Shown here in pieces: positions 52,766-64,000 of a DNA stretch of 64,000 nucleotides. The translations under genes and the position numbers were made by a program. The notes below the pieces were generated by a model. That model was not told the DNA's origin and made no database searches. It saw only the letters and a list, made by a program, of their open reading frames with translations. Each line of letters opens with the position of its first letter. The stretch's first letter is position 1. Source of the DNA: Brugia malayi (Eukaryota > Nematoda > Chromadorea > Rhabditida > Onchocercidae); NCBI RefSeq assembly GCF_000002995.4, contig NW_025062478.1:3696001-3760000 (forward strand), read 5' to 3'.

Positions 52766-53716
52766 AATTGATTAAAATCGTTGTTGTTCGTATTACAATA
52801 ACCGATCAAAATTACTGTTCTTAATACAATAATTTAATTTCAAAAATTAAAAATAATTATAGTTAAAACAAAAAGAGAGAGACAGAGAGAGAGGGAGAGA
52901 GAAAAGGAAAAAAAATTGAATTGGAAAAATGTCAAATAAATGTGTACAAGTAAGTTATATTTGATAGATTAGAAAATATTTCAAAAAAAAAAAAAGAGAA
53001 ATTTTTTTTTTTTTTACCATTTAGTAAAGCTTTAAGCTTCCACTTTAACCATTTCTTCTTCATCATCTTTTTATTATTCAAACATAGAAAGAAAGATGTA
53101 AAAAAAAAAAAAAACCAAACAAAAATGAAAAAAAAAAAAAAAAAACTAAAAACTAAAAAAAAACAAAAAACGATGAGTTTTTGGTTTTAGTTTTTTTCTC
53201 TTTTTTTTTTCTTAAAAAAAAAGAGTGATAGTTTGAGAAAAACAATAATAATGCATTTGAAGTATGCTCTAAAAGGGATTTTAAAATGAATGAAAAGAAA
53301 TATTTGAACAAAATATATTTTATCAGTATTGACAATCTTTTTTTCCTCTCTTTCCTTTCCTTTCACTGACTCTTCCTTTCTTCTCATCTATTTCTCTCTC
53401 ACCCTTCTTACGTCCATTAACCTCTCTCTCTCCCTCTCTCTCTTCGTCTGTCCCTCTCTCTCTCTCTCCTTTACTTTAATATTACTAATCTTTTCATACT
53501 ATTAACTTTACAATCATTATTGCTCATCCATATATTTGCCATAACAATAAAATGAAATGAAATTATCCCCAAATGTATTCCATGTAACAAAATAAATTAT
53601 ATTTAATGGTAAATGTAAAATTTTAAGGTCAAATAAATAAATGAAAAAGAAAAACAAAAGATTTGAATATTATAAATAAAAATATATAATATTAATTATT
53701 AATCTTATAAGTAAAA

Positions 53717-54095
53717 TTTTTTTATTTTCTTTTTGCATTAACGCTTTTACTTCAATTCTTTTTTTTTTCTTTTTTCTGCATGTTTCATTTCAAAATTATG
53801 AAAAATGTAAGTAACTTTCTTGAGAAATGCAAATTATTTGTTTTTTTTTTTCTTTGTTTTTACTTCCGTTTCTAATCAATCTTTTCCTTAAATATTTTCT
53901 AAAAAAAAATTAGTAAATAGTGACAATTTAATGATTAATAAGAACAATAATAATAGTAATAATAATAATGATAATAACGATGATAATAATATAAATAAAA
54001 GCATATATTATTAATTATAACAATAGTAATAATAATAATAATGATAATAACACTGATAATAATATAAATAAAAGCATATATTATTAATTATAATA

Positions 54096-54128
<33 letters not shown>

Positions 54129-54350
54129 GTGATAATAATATAAATCTCAGTACAACTTTTTTATTTTCCTTTTGCTTCAATGCTTTCATTTCTATTCCAT
54201 TTTTTTTTTACGTTTCATTTCAAAATTATAAAAATTGTTCATTCAATATAAGTAACTTTTTTGAGAAACGTAAATTATTCGTTTTTTGTTCTTGTTTCCG
54301 TTTCTAATCAGTCTTTGCCTAAAATATTTTCTAAAAACATAAATTAAACA
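53717..54350. repeat. Local duplication (~440-bp offset) with embedded ~73-bp AAT-rich repeats
   Basis: Sequence around 53720-53920 recurs around 54160-54345, sharing TTTCATTTCAAAATTAT, AAGTAACTTTCTTGAGAAA-like sequence and TTTCTAATCA at about 440-bp spacing. Between them, three imperfect units of roughly 73 bp contain AATAAAAGCATATATTATTA and AATAATAATAATGATAATAA tracts. Confidence 0.75.
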
Positions 54351-54354
54351 ATAA

Positions 54355-54392
54355 CATAATAATAATAATAAGAAGAAGAAGAAAAAGAAAAC

Positions 54393-54423
<31 letters not shown>

Positions 54424-54600
54424 TAATAATAATAATAATAGTGGTAATAATAATAATAATAAATAAGTATAATAATGAAAATAATAATAATAGTGTTAAT
54501 AATAACAATAATGGTAATGATAATACATAATAATGAAAACAATAATGATGATAAAATAATAATAATAATATTGATGAGGATAACAATCATAATAATAGTG
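54355..54600. repeat. (AAT)n/(AAG)n microsatellite block
   Basis: AATAATAAT runs interspersed with AAGAAGAAG, AATAGTGGT and AATGATGAT triplets. Open frames across it are Ile/Tyr/Ser homopolymers and are not genes. Confidence 0.9.
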
Positions 54601-56503
54601 TTAATTACTTATGCACATTTGCTAAATTTAATATATTTAAAAGTAACACAGAGAAAGATGTGAAACTGAAGAAAATAATTTTCGAAATAAGTGAGCAAAG
54701 CCATACCATTTTATGAGTTTTAAAGGAGAGGAAGAAGAGAGAGAGAGAGAGAGAGAGAGAAGGGAAAAAAAGTGGGAAAAGGATGAGTTAATCAATTTTC
54801 TTGACTTGTAAAGGGAATTTTGACATATTTTAAGTTTTGACATATATTTTAAATTTTGGAATTTATCATAGTATGAAAGAAATTTACACTTAAATTAATA
54901 TTTTACGCTGCCCAAAATTACAATTCAATATTAGAGAATTTTTTTGTTTGTAATATTCCAAAATTTTTGTTTTATAATGCATACAAATGAGTAAAAAGTT
55001 ACACATATATTTTCAAGAATTAATCTTTTCATTTTTATTTTTATTTTTTTAAACATTTTTATTATTACAGTGGAAATAAGCTAAATGCTTAGCATCTTGA
55101 CTTTTTTTTTTGAAATTTATTTTACATATTTTTTGCTCGCATTTCACGCAATTCACGTTCTACTAATAAAATATTTTTTTATGCAATATTTCATATATAA
55201 ATTAAATATGAACAAACTTTAATTTATAGGTAATGAATGATAAATATTGAAAGTTAAGTGCAAAGTTAAATAATTATCATACTGCTATTATAACTAGACA
55301 TAAAATATTCTGTTCACTTACTAACCATTAATATCGCTTTATTATCAGTTATCAATCTAATCAACATTATCATCAAGCAATTATTTCATTGGTGATAATT
55401 TAAAGAATTTGCTAGAATCAATTAAATCAATCAATATGGTATTCATCTAAAAGTAAACCATCTATGATTATTTAAAATCCAGTTTGTTAAATGAATGAAA
55501 TTATGCAAAAAACTTTAACTGATTTCATCAGCTACTAAATTATCATTTTTAGAAGAAATATTAGTATTTAAAAATTTGAAAAATGTAACTATGAATGATT
55601 TTGACATAAAATTTTCTGTTTAATTGCTCAATTTTCTTTGGTTTTTTCTTTAAATATTCAAAAGTGTGCAAATGATTAGCTCATAAATCACTGATTTACG
55701 GTATAATTTTTTCTCTTTTAGAATTTAATATTAAAAAAAAAAATGAATTGAAAAAATGATAAATTCTTCATTAATAATTCATTCAAGAAATTACATAATA
55801 TTTTCTAATGACCTATTTCATTTTTCTATTTTGCTTATTTTTAGAAACATTTCTTTGTGTTCATTCTGCAACTGTTTCATACTTTTTTTTATTTAAAGAA
55901 TTTGCTTTTCATTCAAAAATATGAGATACAGCAGAAAGTTTAATCTTAACTGATAGATAATTAGGAAAAATAGAATAAACACTTTTAATTAAACTAATTT
56001 TTATTGCTGATTGACGCACATACACAATACCAAAAAATTAAAAATTAAATCATTCTGCTATTGAAATACATCAAAGAATTATTGATTTTAGAAATTCATA
56101 TATTTTCTAAAATATAATTCGAAGATTTTTTGCTTTTATCGCAATAAATAAAACACATTAATTTCTCTGTGATATCTTTGATGATGTAAATAACACTCAT
56201 AGCTCATTAGCTCAATTGTACAGCTTGTTTAGATTTTATTTGAATTTGGTAGCAATCCTAGCAGAATCTACAACATCAAATCAAGAATGGAGCATAATTC
56301 ATGAATCAAACAAAAAAAAATTCAACAATGAAATATTATGTAGACTAGATAACAACTAGTTTCATTTAAAGCAATATTAAAAGTTAACAAAAAAATAATA
56401 AATAATCTATATGAAATATAAATGAAAGGTACTTAATGTAACTTCTCTCTTTTTCATTTTTTAATTTTTCAAAACTTCAGGAATGATATCAATAAGCAGG
56501 AAA

Positions 56504-57529
56504 TCATTTTCGACTCAACAATAATTGACTTATCTCAAAAGAAAGATCAGTTAAGCATTCTTCTAAATTAGTTGGTAATATTCCATTTACAATTTGAACA
56601 TCATTGGTAATTACAATATCCCAATCAGTATAATCGTCGAGACCACACTCAGTCATTTGATCATCAATTCCCTTGATAAATACAAAACCACGCATTTCCC
56701 GGACTGGTAAAGTTGTTTCGATACGTAACAATCTGTAAATTATTAGACCTACGAAAAATGTTTTTTGCTTGCATAAAAATAAAAGAAAATTTCTAGGATA
56801 AATTTAACCTAATTAATCAAAAAAAAAAAAAAAAAAGAAAACAATGCCAATTAAGCTAATCTGAAAAAAATAACATTTTGTTCAACATATAAATTAATGA
56901 TATAAATCATATTCTAATGAGAAATAATAATAGATGATTATATAAGATTATATAACCTTAAACGAGGACCACAATGTATCTTAAAAAATTCAACATCAGA
57001 AAGTCGTCGACAATCAGTCACAATTAATACATCAACTGAATTTGCTTTTGCTAAAACTTTCCTGAAAATGATTCAGTTATTCAATCTTTCGTAAATATTT
57101 GAAGTTTAATTCCAGAAAAATTTCATCCATCAGAATTATATGTTTTTTTTTGTTTTTGTTTTTATCACATAAAAATAGAAGTAAAATCTAGGATTTTCTA
57201 TTTTATTTTCTATTTTATTAATTGTTAAACAATATACGGAAGTAATTTTCCATTCCGATTAACCTGCAAAAATATCCAGAATCATTGCTTCGTATCCCTT
57301 CACCCCATGAAATCATATCTTGACGATATATCTCCTTGTACTGTGCATCATATTTCAATCGTTCAGCATCAATACCATTCAACTGGGCATATTCCTCTTT
57401 TAGTGGATAACTTATACCACAAATGATAACTTTATAACCAATTCTTTCTAACCGATTAGCCAACAAACTTCCAACAAAATCTTTACCACATTTTCGTTTA
57501 CCAGAAAGGCAAATGACCACAGGCGTCAT
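56504..57529 (-). CDS. PMVK: Phosphomevalonate kinase (animal type), complete, 3 exons
   Basis: Cytosolic mevalonate-pathway enzyme converting mevalonate 5-phosphate and ATP to mevalonate 5-diphosphate, for isoprenoid, ubiquinone and dolichol synthesis. Exons 57529-57264, 57061-56957, 56732-56504 join in phase to 199 aa, against about 190 in vertebrate PMVK. The N-terminus has the P-loop-like GKRKCGKDF of the animal enzyme, which belongs to the nucleoside-monophosphate-kinase fold rather than the GHMP fold of fungal ERG8. Further family blocks are YPLKEEYAQ, the 'KEIYRQDMISWGEGIR' region, VDVLIVTDCRRLSDVEFF and IDDQMTECGLDDYTDWDIVI near the end. The start is fixed by an acceptor 5 nt upstream. 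It lies on the same strand as SEC61G, 0.8 kb away. Confidence 0.95.
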
Positions 57530-57730
57530 TTTCCTACAATAATTTTGATTAGATTTTCAAAAAAAAAAAAAATTATAAAACTCTCCTCTCATGTATTAAC
57601 AGCAATTCTTATAATATTTAACAAATAATTCGACCATCACAGCATTACTACTCACCAGGTTTATCCGGTCCAAAAATGTTGTATACCTTTCGGTAGTGAC
57701 CGGATTGTATATGTATATAAGATAGGATCA
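57530..57730 (-). other. PMVK 5' end: acceptor 4 nt before ATG and possible 5' UTR exon
   Basis: TTGTAG ends at 57534, leaving four bases before the ATG, a typical spliced-leader site. Alternatively a donor CCTG/GTGAGT at 57656/57655 suggests a short cis-spliced 5' UTR exon with a 122-nt intron. The UTR region also has 7-bp inverted arms TCCGGTC...GACCGGA. Confidence 0.4.
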
Positions 57731-58345
57731 TATAGCTTTTCCTGGAAGAGTTGAATGGGAAAGTTGAAATAATGACACTATTTACGTAGCATTCAACTAC
57801 TACGACAGTTAAATACCAAAAGTAAGGAAAGCTAAGTTACCGCTTTTGTTGTTCAAAATACTTCAACTACAAAAAATGTTGCAATCCTCCACCAATCAAG
57901 GAAATAACCGCATCATTTCATTTGTTTCAGAGGAAAAATAACATGAAGGAAAAAGGAAGGTCTTAATTCTTCAATCATAAATCATCATCTTTATCAATAA
58001 ATCTCCCATTTTTTATTTTGGGAAAGCAGCAAGTTATACCTCTCAGAATTTCGGTGTAAAAAAAAAAAAACATTATTTAAAATTCATTAATTAAAAAAGT
58101 AGACAAAACGACTAACTTTACTGATTCGAAATAATTTATTTGAAATTTCAAACATCTATTTTAATCAATTCATCATTATATAACACAAACACTGTGAGAA
58201 AATAAATAAAAAAAGAAACAAAGATATGATACAACTGTCAAACACATTGTATAACATAAATTATTGGTAACTCTCGCATAGAATATCATTTTAATCACAC
58301 TACTTCATTATATGTGTGTTTAATAAACCTATCAAAAAATTTATA

Positions 58346-58919
<574 letters not shown>

Positions 58920-58932
58920 TAAAATGAGCTCT
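58920..58932 (-). other. Splice acceptor 11 nt upstream of the SEC61G start
   Basis: A poly-pyrimidine CAG acceptor ends at 58931, followed by AGCTCATTTTA and then the ATG at 58919. No clear upstream donor is seen, so trans-splicing of a leader is likely for this short housekeeping message. Confidence 0.45.
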
Positions 58933-59310
58933 GAAAAAAAAAAAAAAAAATGCAGTGTAAAACAAACCTTCATCAATAAAAAATTCGCAAAAAAATCCAA
59001 GACTACAAGTTTTTAATTTTAGAAAAGCAGAAAACCAGAACTTTCGGCATTTCTTTAATATTTGCTAGTTCGAAGAAAGAGAGTATGAAGAAAGAGATAA
59101 AAGATGCTTCTTGAGAACCAAAACGCCTATTTACCCAATTTCCTATTGTTCAGTAACATAACAAAAAAGTGTTACCCCCCGCCCCCTCAAAAAAAAAAAA
59201 AAAAACTCATAGTCTCATTTAATCAAACATTTGGGCATACTGGCTATAAACAGTGCAACAATTTCTTGCAAATCAAACTCGCAATTCATTCGTTTTACAG
59301 ATTTCTCATG

Positions 59311-59557
59311 CAAACCAACTCACCCAAACAATCCACTTAACCGTCACCTACAGGAAACCAACCTGCCCAAACAATTCGCTCACCCACCACTAACCGGAAA
59401 ACCAAACTGCTCAAACAACCTGCCTACCCTTCACTCACCGGGAAACCAACTTACCGACCCAAACAATCTGCTTAACCGCCACTCACCGGGAAACCAACTT
59501 ACCCAAACAATCTGCTTAACCGCCACTCACCGGGAAACCAACTTACCCAAACAACCC
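59311..59557. repeat. 44-bp GC-richer minisatellite, ~5.6 copies, upstream of SEC61G
   Basis: Units contain CTCACCGGGAAACCAACTTA followed by CCCAAACAATCTGCTTAACCGCCA. The right-hand copies are nearly identical and the left-hand ones progressively diverged. One frame stays open through the array with a THRETNLPKQ-like repeat. There are no splice sites or homology to suggest a protein. It sits about 0.4 kb upstream of the SEC61G start. Confidence 0.9.
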
Positions 59558-61092
59558 GTACATCATCCTGCACCAAATACAAATACACTGATATTCATCG
59601 TTGCCACCTAGAAATTCACTCAAATTCCATTTCACAAGGTTTCAGGGGCGCAATGCCAAAAACCAATAAACTATTCGTAGACTATCTTATCATTCATCCT
59701 TATGCCCGCACCACACTATTTCATTTTTGCATTTCGTCTAATCTCATCCCTTTTACAGCCCTTTTACGCCACTCATTTTTGTTGTCTTGTCTATTCATAC
59801 CTGTTTTTCCTCTCACTCTGTTATCTTTATGCTACAAATATTTTTCACTATTATTAAAAATACTTTTCATAAATCAAATTTGTTTAAAAAATTCAAATGA
59901 TATCTTTTTTGTCTAATATTCTTTTTGCAATGCTTTTTATGCACACACTCGCACTCTCTGTCCTTCTTCCTATTTCGTACTCCCTTTTTTCTCTCTTTCT
60001 CTCAATGTTTTGGCTATTTATTCCATGCAATTCAGGAAAAACTACAAATGGACTTAGCTGTAGGATGTAAATTATCTTTTGCAGCTCTATTTCTTTCGTC
60101 AGAATTTATAAATTTGAGCTTATCATTGATAAGTGATAAATCGAAAAGGTTCAAAGTGTCTTTTTTAGCTCTGCCTAATTTTGGAAATTTTTGATAATTT
60201 GATATTTTAAAAATTTGATAATTTTGAACTCGTCATTGATAAATGATAAAGAGATGAAGTGTTATCTGTGATGATAATTGATAAGATAAGAAGATGTCGT
60301 TTACTGCATACTTATTAGTTTTTTATATATGAATTAATTTTATCAATATTCTGTTATTTTAAAATTAACAAATTAGTAAAATTATTAGAAAAATAAAATT
60401 CAGCACATTGTTTGAAATATTTTAAAATTGGTTAAATTGCTATAATTAATATATTAATTACAGAAACTGATTTTTTTAACTTTCCAATTTATTGAATAAT
60501 TTTTCTTTTCATTTGAATTCAAAAAAGCATATCTGAAGTTTTCATTTAATTTTTAAATATATATTAAATAGGAATGCAGCACTATCTATTAAATTTTTAT
60601 GATATAATTCTTATCTTTTGTTGTTTAGGTCAATTTTTATTGAACTTACAAAACTACTTTTTAGCAATTAGCAATAAATATCAAATTTCTTTTTGGATTT
60701 TTCACTTTTTAATTCTTTTCCTTTCTACTAATCATTTATGATAACTTATCATAAGTAATACTTTAGTTGGTTCTCCGTAATAAGGAATACTCCGCTTCAT
60801 AGCACTATCATTTGTACCTAATTTTCCGAGCTAAATTATTTGAAAATTTCCATTTACAAAAAATTGAAAAAATATAACATTGATCAAAGAATGTTCCCGA
60901 ATAATTGAAGATATCATCCAAGATTAATTTACAACTGACTTCTGGCTTTCATTTAATATGAAATTAATTAATCATTATCAAATATTCTCTTATTTGAATT
61001 TGAATAATTTACTTTTAGTTTATCTTTATTTCATTCCCTTAAATGCTTAGTAAGTGATCATTCGTCATCTTCAAAGATATCTGATTAAGCAA

Positions 61093-61230
61093 AAATTAAT
61101 TTGAAAAATTTAAATTTTTTTATTTTTTTAAATTTTTTTTTTTTTTTTTAATTTTTTTTTTTTTTAAAAAATTTTTTATTTTTTAAATTTTTTTTTAAAT
61201 TTATAAAATTTAAATTTTTTTATTTTTTTT
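61093..61230. repeat. T/A homopolymer block
   Basis: Nearly 140 bases of T runs broken by AAATTT and AAAATTT. It abuts the 36-bp palindrome directly. Assembly across it may be unreliable. Confidence 0.85.
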
Positions 61231-61266
61231 GTCCATGGTACTTCTGGTACCAGAAGTACCATGGAC
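61231..61266. repeat. 36-bp perfect palindrome
   Basis: GTCCATGGTACTTCTGGT is followed immediately by its exact reverse complement, with no spacer. At about 50% G+C it contrasts with its A/T neighbours. It could extrude as a cruciform, or be a fold-back artefact of library preparation or assembly. Confidence 0.97.
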
Positions 61267-62520
61267 AATATCTAACAATTGCATTCCATCTGCTGAGTTG
61301 ATGTCACTGCTTTTCTAGATTAGAAAGAAAATAACACCAAAATATCACTCATCATAAAAATTTCATTCCACGAGGCCAATATTTAATAGTTATTACTGAG
61401 GCATTTATTTTGAATCGAATAAAGTAACACTCCAAAAGGGAAAATAAACATTAACAGGGAAAACTATGCTGCAGAATAATTAATAGTCTCAAGGCAAATG
61501 AAAATTTTGACAAAATTTTGACTGGAATTATGTTGCAACGATTCTGCGTCCTTTCTGCATCGAGAATTAATGTAATTTGAGATGGAACGAGTGATAAAGT
61601 TGAGCAGTTATGAAAAACAGATACTGCGTTTAAAAGAGAAGAATGGTGCTATATCTGATGTCATGAATTTAAATTCGTTTTTTAGTTAAATGAATCAATT
61701 CGAACAATTACTGGGTTAATTCCAATGGTTACGTTGATATTAAAAAAATAATGAAACAACAGCCGAATATTGTGGAATTTTACAAATATCCACTAGAAAA
61801 ATTCATTATATAAAAATTCATTACTATCTTATTTAATCTAAATGTGATATAGACAACATCAATTTGACTTGGAACTTGAATATGATCTAATTAATTTTAC
61901 GATGTGACTGAATATGCTTCGCACTGATTTGTTTTATGCAGAAACCTAGAGTGATTCACTTAAACAGGAGAATTTCTTTATCTAATTGCATTTAAATAAA
62001 GCACTTCCTGCAATCTAAAAATATAATTTCAATTTCATTATTTTCTATGAAATTAAAATTTCATCTTCCCCACCAACAACTCCGCACCAATTACTTGAGA
62101 TATTTACTGCTAAATCAGAAGTAGTTACTTGCATCACATAAAATTTGTTATAATGATTAATTCACAGTGTCAGATTATAGAAGTGAATTGACTGTTAAAT
62201 TCTTGTTATGATTCATTTGTATGTTTACCAAATGGACTGAGAAGCATAAAACATTTCAAATATTATCCGCAGATAATATAAATCAGTACAACAAAACTTG
62301 TAAGCCAGAATTTAAATAATAATTAGTTTCTTTCGTCAATTAAATTGACCTTTATCATTATCATTCGATTGCATGAAAGAATATGAAAATTTGAAGTTTT
62401 TTTTTTTTTTTTTTAATAAATCTGTTGAAAGAACTTCTTCTGTTGTATAATTTTTACTATTACTATTAGCATATACGTAACATTTAGATAAATAAGTATG
62501 ATTCTTTTTTTTTAAATTCT

Positions 62521-62811
62521 CCTAATTTCATTCACTTCGGTTAAAATTAAAAAAAATTCCAGATGAGCTGTTATTCATGCTATAACTCAAAAAATAAATT
62601 AAATATTTTGATATAATGAAATCATAGCATCAATTACGTTGCATGAAAATGTGAACATTCAGTGAGAAAATTCATTTTCCTATATTTCTTTTCAAAACTT
62701 ATTTTAAAATCACAAAGCAAACATAATTTTTTTTTCATTTTCGTAATTTCATTCACTTTGGTTAAAATTAAAAATATTCCAGAAGAGCCGTTATTTATGC
62801 TATAATTCAAA
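62521..62811. repeat. ~70-bp direct duplication at 221-bp spacing
   Basis: 62521-62591 and 62742-62811 share TAATTTCATTCACTT, GGTTAAAATTAAAAA, ATTCCAGA and TTATGCTATAA, roughly 85-90% identical. No coding function seen. Confidence 0.85.
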
Positions 62812-63045
62812 GCTTGTAATATTATAAAAAAACTATCAGAACAAATATCACTCAATTCAATAACTATTGTTATTGCTGCCATATTTAATATGTGCATTAG
62901 GATGACAATCTTTGATCCATCTTCTCTTTAAAGTTAGAAAAAGAAGCTCGAGAAATGAAACAAGAATGCACAACAAGGTTTAACGAATCAAATGTCATGA
63001 TTTTCGATCATTTTTCAGAGCAGATTCAGACACATAGTATTCCTT

Positions 63046-63613
63046 TCACTTAATTATAATTTTATCCATTTCAACTGCTTGACCACTGAGAACGGCAAAT
63101 TGTAGTGATTCAAACACTTCTAGAAGTGAAATTTACTTAGAAAGAAATTACGCATCATTAGTAATATAATAGGCTTACCGCAAGTAAGTTTTAAAATGAA
63201 TGTTTTGGAATTTTGAGATTTCAAGTAATGAGAAAAAAAAGAATTAGCATGAAATTGATTAAATTTACAAATTTCCAGTCATTTCAATTATACGGTAATA
63301 CTTTGTCCTTCATGAACAATTTTTAGAACAAACTTTGAAGTGCAAAGTTCTTTTAATAACTGACTGTGCATTTTCAACTTTCTTCTATTAAAAATATCAG
63401 CTATTCAATCTTAAGTAACGTCTAACCTCGTTTGTATCTATGCCATTGTTCTCGTTCCATAGATCTGGAAGCTTCATTAAGTTCAAAAACAGTTCGATGT
63501 TGACAGTGATGAATGATCATCGGTGACTGCAAATTTTCAATATCACCATTAGTAATACGACCGGTTATTCGATAAGTTCGCCTGATAACTGCTGGATTGT
63601 TATAATGTCCCTT
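63046..63613 (-). CDS. 3' end of an unrecognised gene running off the right edge
   Basis: Two terminal exons, 63613-63427 and 63119-63046, joined in phase 1 and ending at TGA 63046-63048. The first is open only in phase 0 and reads KGHYNNPAVIRRTYRITGR, then polar sequence with HHCQH and FELNEASRSMEREQWHRYKR. The second gives EVFESLQFAVLSGQAVEMDK and a final IIIK. The visible 85 residues are basic and helical-looking, without signal peptide or membrane segment. G+C content and GT/AG borders support real coding sequence. Upstream exons are expected beyond 64000; none was found at 63614-64000. Same strand as SEC61G and PMVK, with the stop 4.1 kb from the SEC61G start. Confidence 0.6.
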
Positions 63614-64000
63614 CTGTAATCAAAAATTTGAAGTAAAAAATAATATGCTCTCATTGGAAATGTTGAAAAAATATATACATATATTAAAAGAAAAAAATAG
63701 AGCTTCATGAAATCTTTGAACAATTATCATCGATTAATGAATCATTTATCTCACCATTAATTAAAGAGATTGTAAAATATTCCAGAACTTCATGTAACAA
63801 TAAAATTCACTTTTATTGCTAAAAGAAAAGAAAAATAAACAAGCTATAGTGTGTTAACACTAGCTAGTAAAAAATTAAATCTATCACTTTATTTCATTTG
63901 GGAATTATCTTATGCTTACATTTCAATTAATCTTTAAAATTTTTAGCTCAAAATAAACATATTAAGATATAATTAACTAACTTATTATCACTCGCAAATT

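Larger units (their letters stand above)
52341..56503. other. Intergenic region between the 156-aa gene and PMVK
   Basis: Contains the 34-bp array, (AG/TC)n tracts near 52870-52910, 53420-53465 and 54735-54762, a duplicated block with AAT-type microsatellites at 53717-54600, and otherwise featureless AT-rich DNA. No coding exon was found on either strand. Confidence 0.5.
59560..63045. other. Intergenic region between SEC61G and the right-edge gene
   Basis: About 3.5 kb. G+C is visibly higher from about 60700 onward than in the left half of the window. It contains TGATAA motifs at 60120-60290, an A/T homopolymer block, the 36-bp palindrome and a duplicated block of about 70 bp. A short plus-strand frame at 61582-61688 (MERVIKLSSYEKQILRLKEK) looks coding-like, but no exon borders or continuation were found. 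Confidence 0.45.

Noticed and set aside
54243..54590. 115-aa minus-strand Ile/Tyr-rich frame
   Set aside because: Translation of an AAT/AAG microsatellite.
59231..59611. 126-aa frame through the 44-bp minisatellite (THRETNLPKQ repeats)
   Set aside because: Open only because the repeat lacks stops. No signal peptide, splice borders or conservation visible, and the unit is not a multiple of three, so the peptide repeat drifts.
60049..60195. Plus-strand frame MDLAVGCKLSFAALFLSSEF
   Set aside because: No splice partners. It overlaps TTATCATTGATAAGTGATAA-type sequence and ends in low complexity.
61582..61688. Short plus-strand frame MERVIKLSSYEKQILRLKEKN, superficially like a MutS-family N-terminus
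   Set aside because: Stops after about 35 residues, with no donor or downstream exon. The similarity is too short to call.

Overview
The window looks like nematode nuclear DNA. It is extremely A+T-rich. Its introns use the TTTTCAG-type acceptors typical of worms, and several start codons sit just downstream of a splice acceptor with no obvious partner exon, as expected for spliced-leader trans-splicing. It contains a Shaw-type Kv channel, a phosphomevalonate kinase and a Sec61 gamma subunit, all with metazoan sequence and intron structure. A parasitic worm with large AT-rich introns (possibly a clade III spirurid) is my guess; the species cannot be fixed from the sequence.

Layout. (1) 246-6505, minus strand: a complete ten-exon Shaw/Kv3 potassium channel gene (486 aa) in which every splice phase closes. 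(2) 6.5-21.9 kb: a long intergenic region with microsatellites and a roughly 40-copy, 29-bp tandem array (14507-15664). (3) 21980-45631, plus strand: a locus encoding secreted thrombospondin type-1 (TSP1) proteins. It can be read as two adjacent genes, each with its own signal peptide (21980-36433 and 36462-45631), or as one 992-codon gene with alternative ends, because both readings stay in phase. (4) 46555-52340, minus strand: a four-exon 156-aa gene I do not recognise. (5) 56504-57529, minus strand: phosphomevalonate kinase, three exons, 199 aa. (6) 58346-58919, minus strand: Sec61 gamma, two exons, 68 aa. (7) 59.0-63.0 kb: intergenic, with a GC-richer minisatellite, a 36-bp perfect palindrome and a duplicated block of about 70 bp. 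(8) 63046-63613, minus strand: the last two exons of an unrecognised gene that runs off the right edge.

The Kv channel and the TSP1 locus are divergent across the large spacer. The TSP1 locus and the 156-aa gene converge at about 46 kb. The four right-hand genes share one strand. The main non-coding signal is a recurrent excess of TGATAA/TTATCA (GATA-factor type) hexamers: upstream of the TSP1 start, in the 29-bp array, and in two other tandem arrays. Other points of interest are an intronic minisatellite that appears to derive from the Kv channel's own S4-coding exon, and a frame-breaking cassette exon in the TSP1 locus with a TGCATG cluster in the intron before it.
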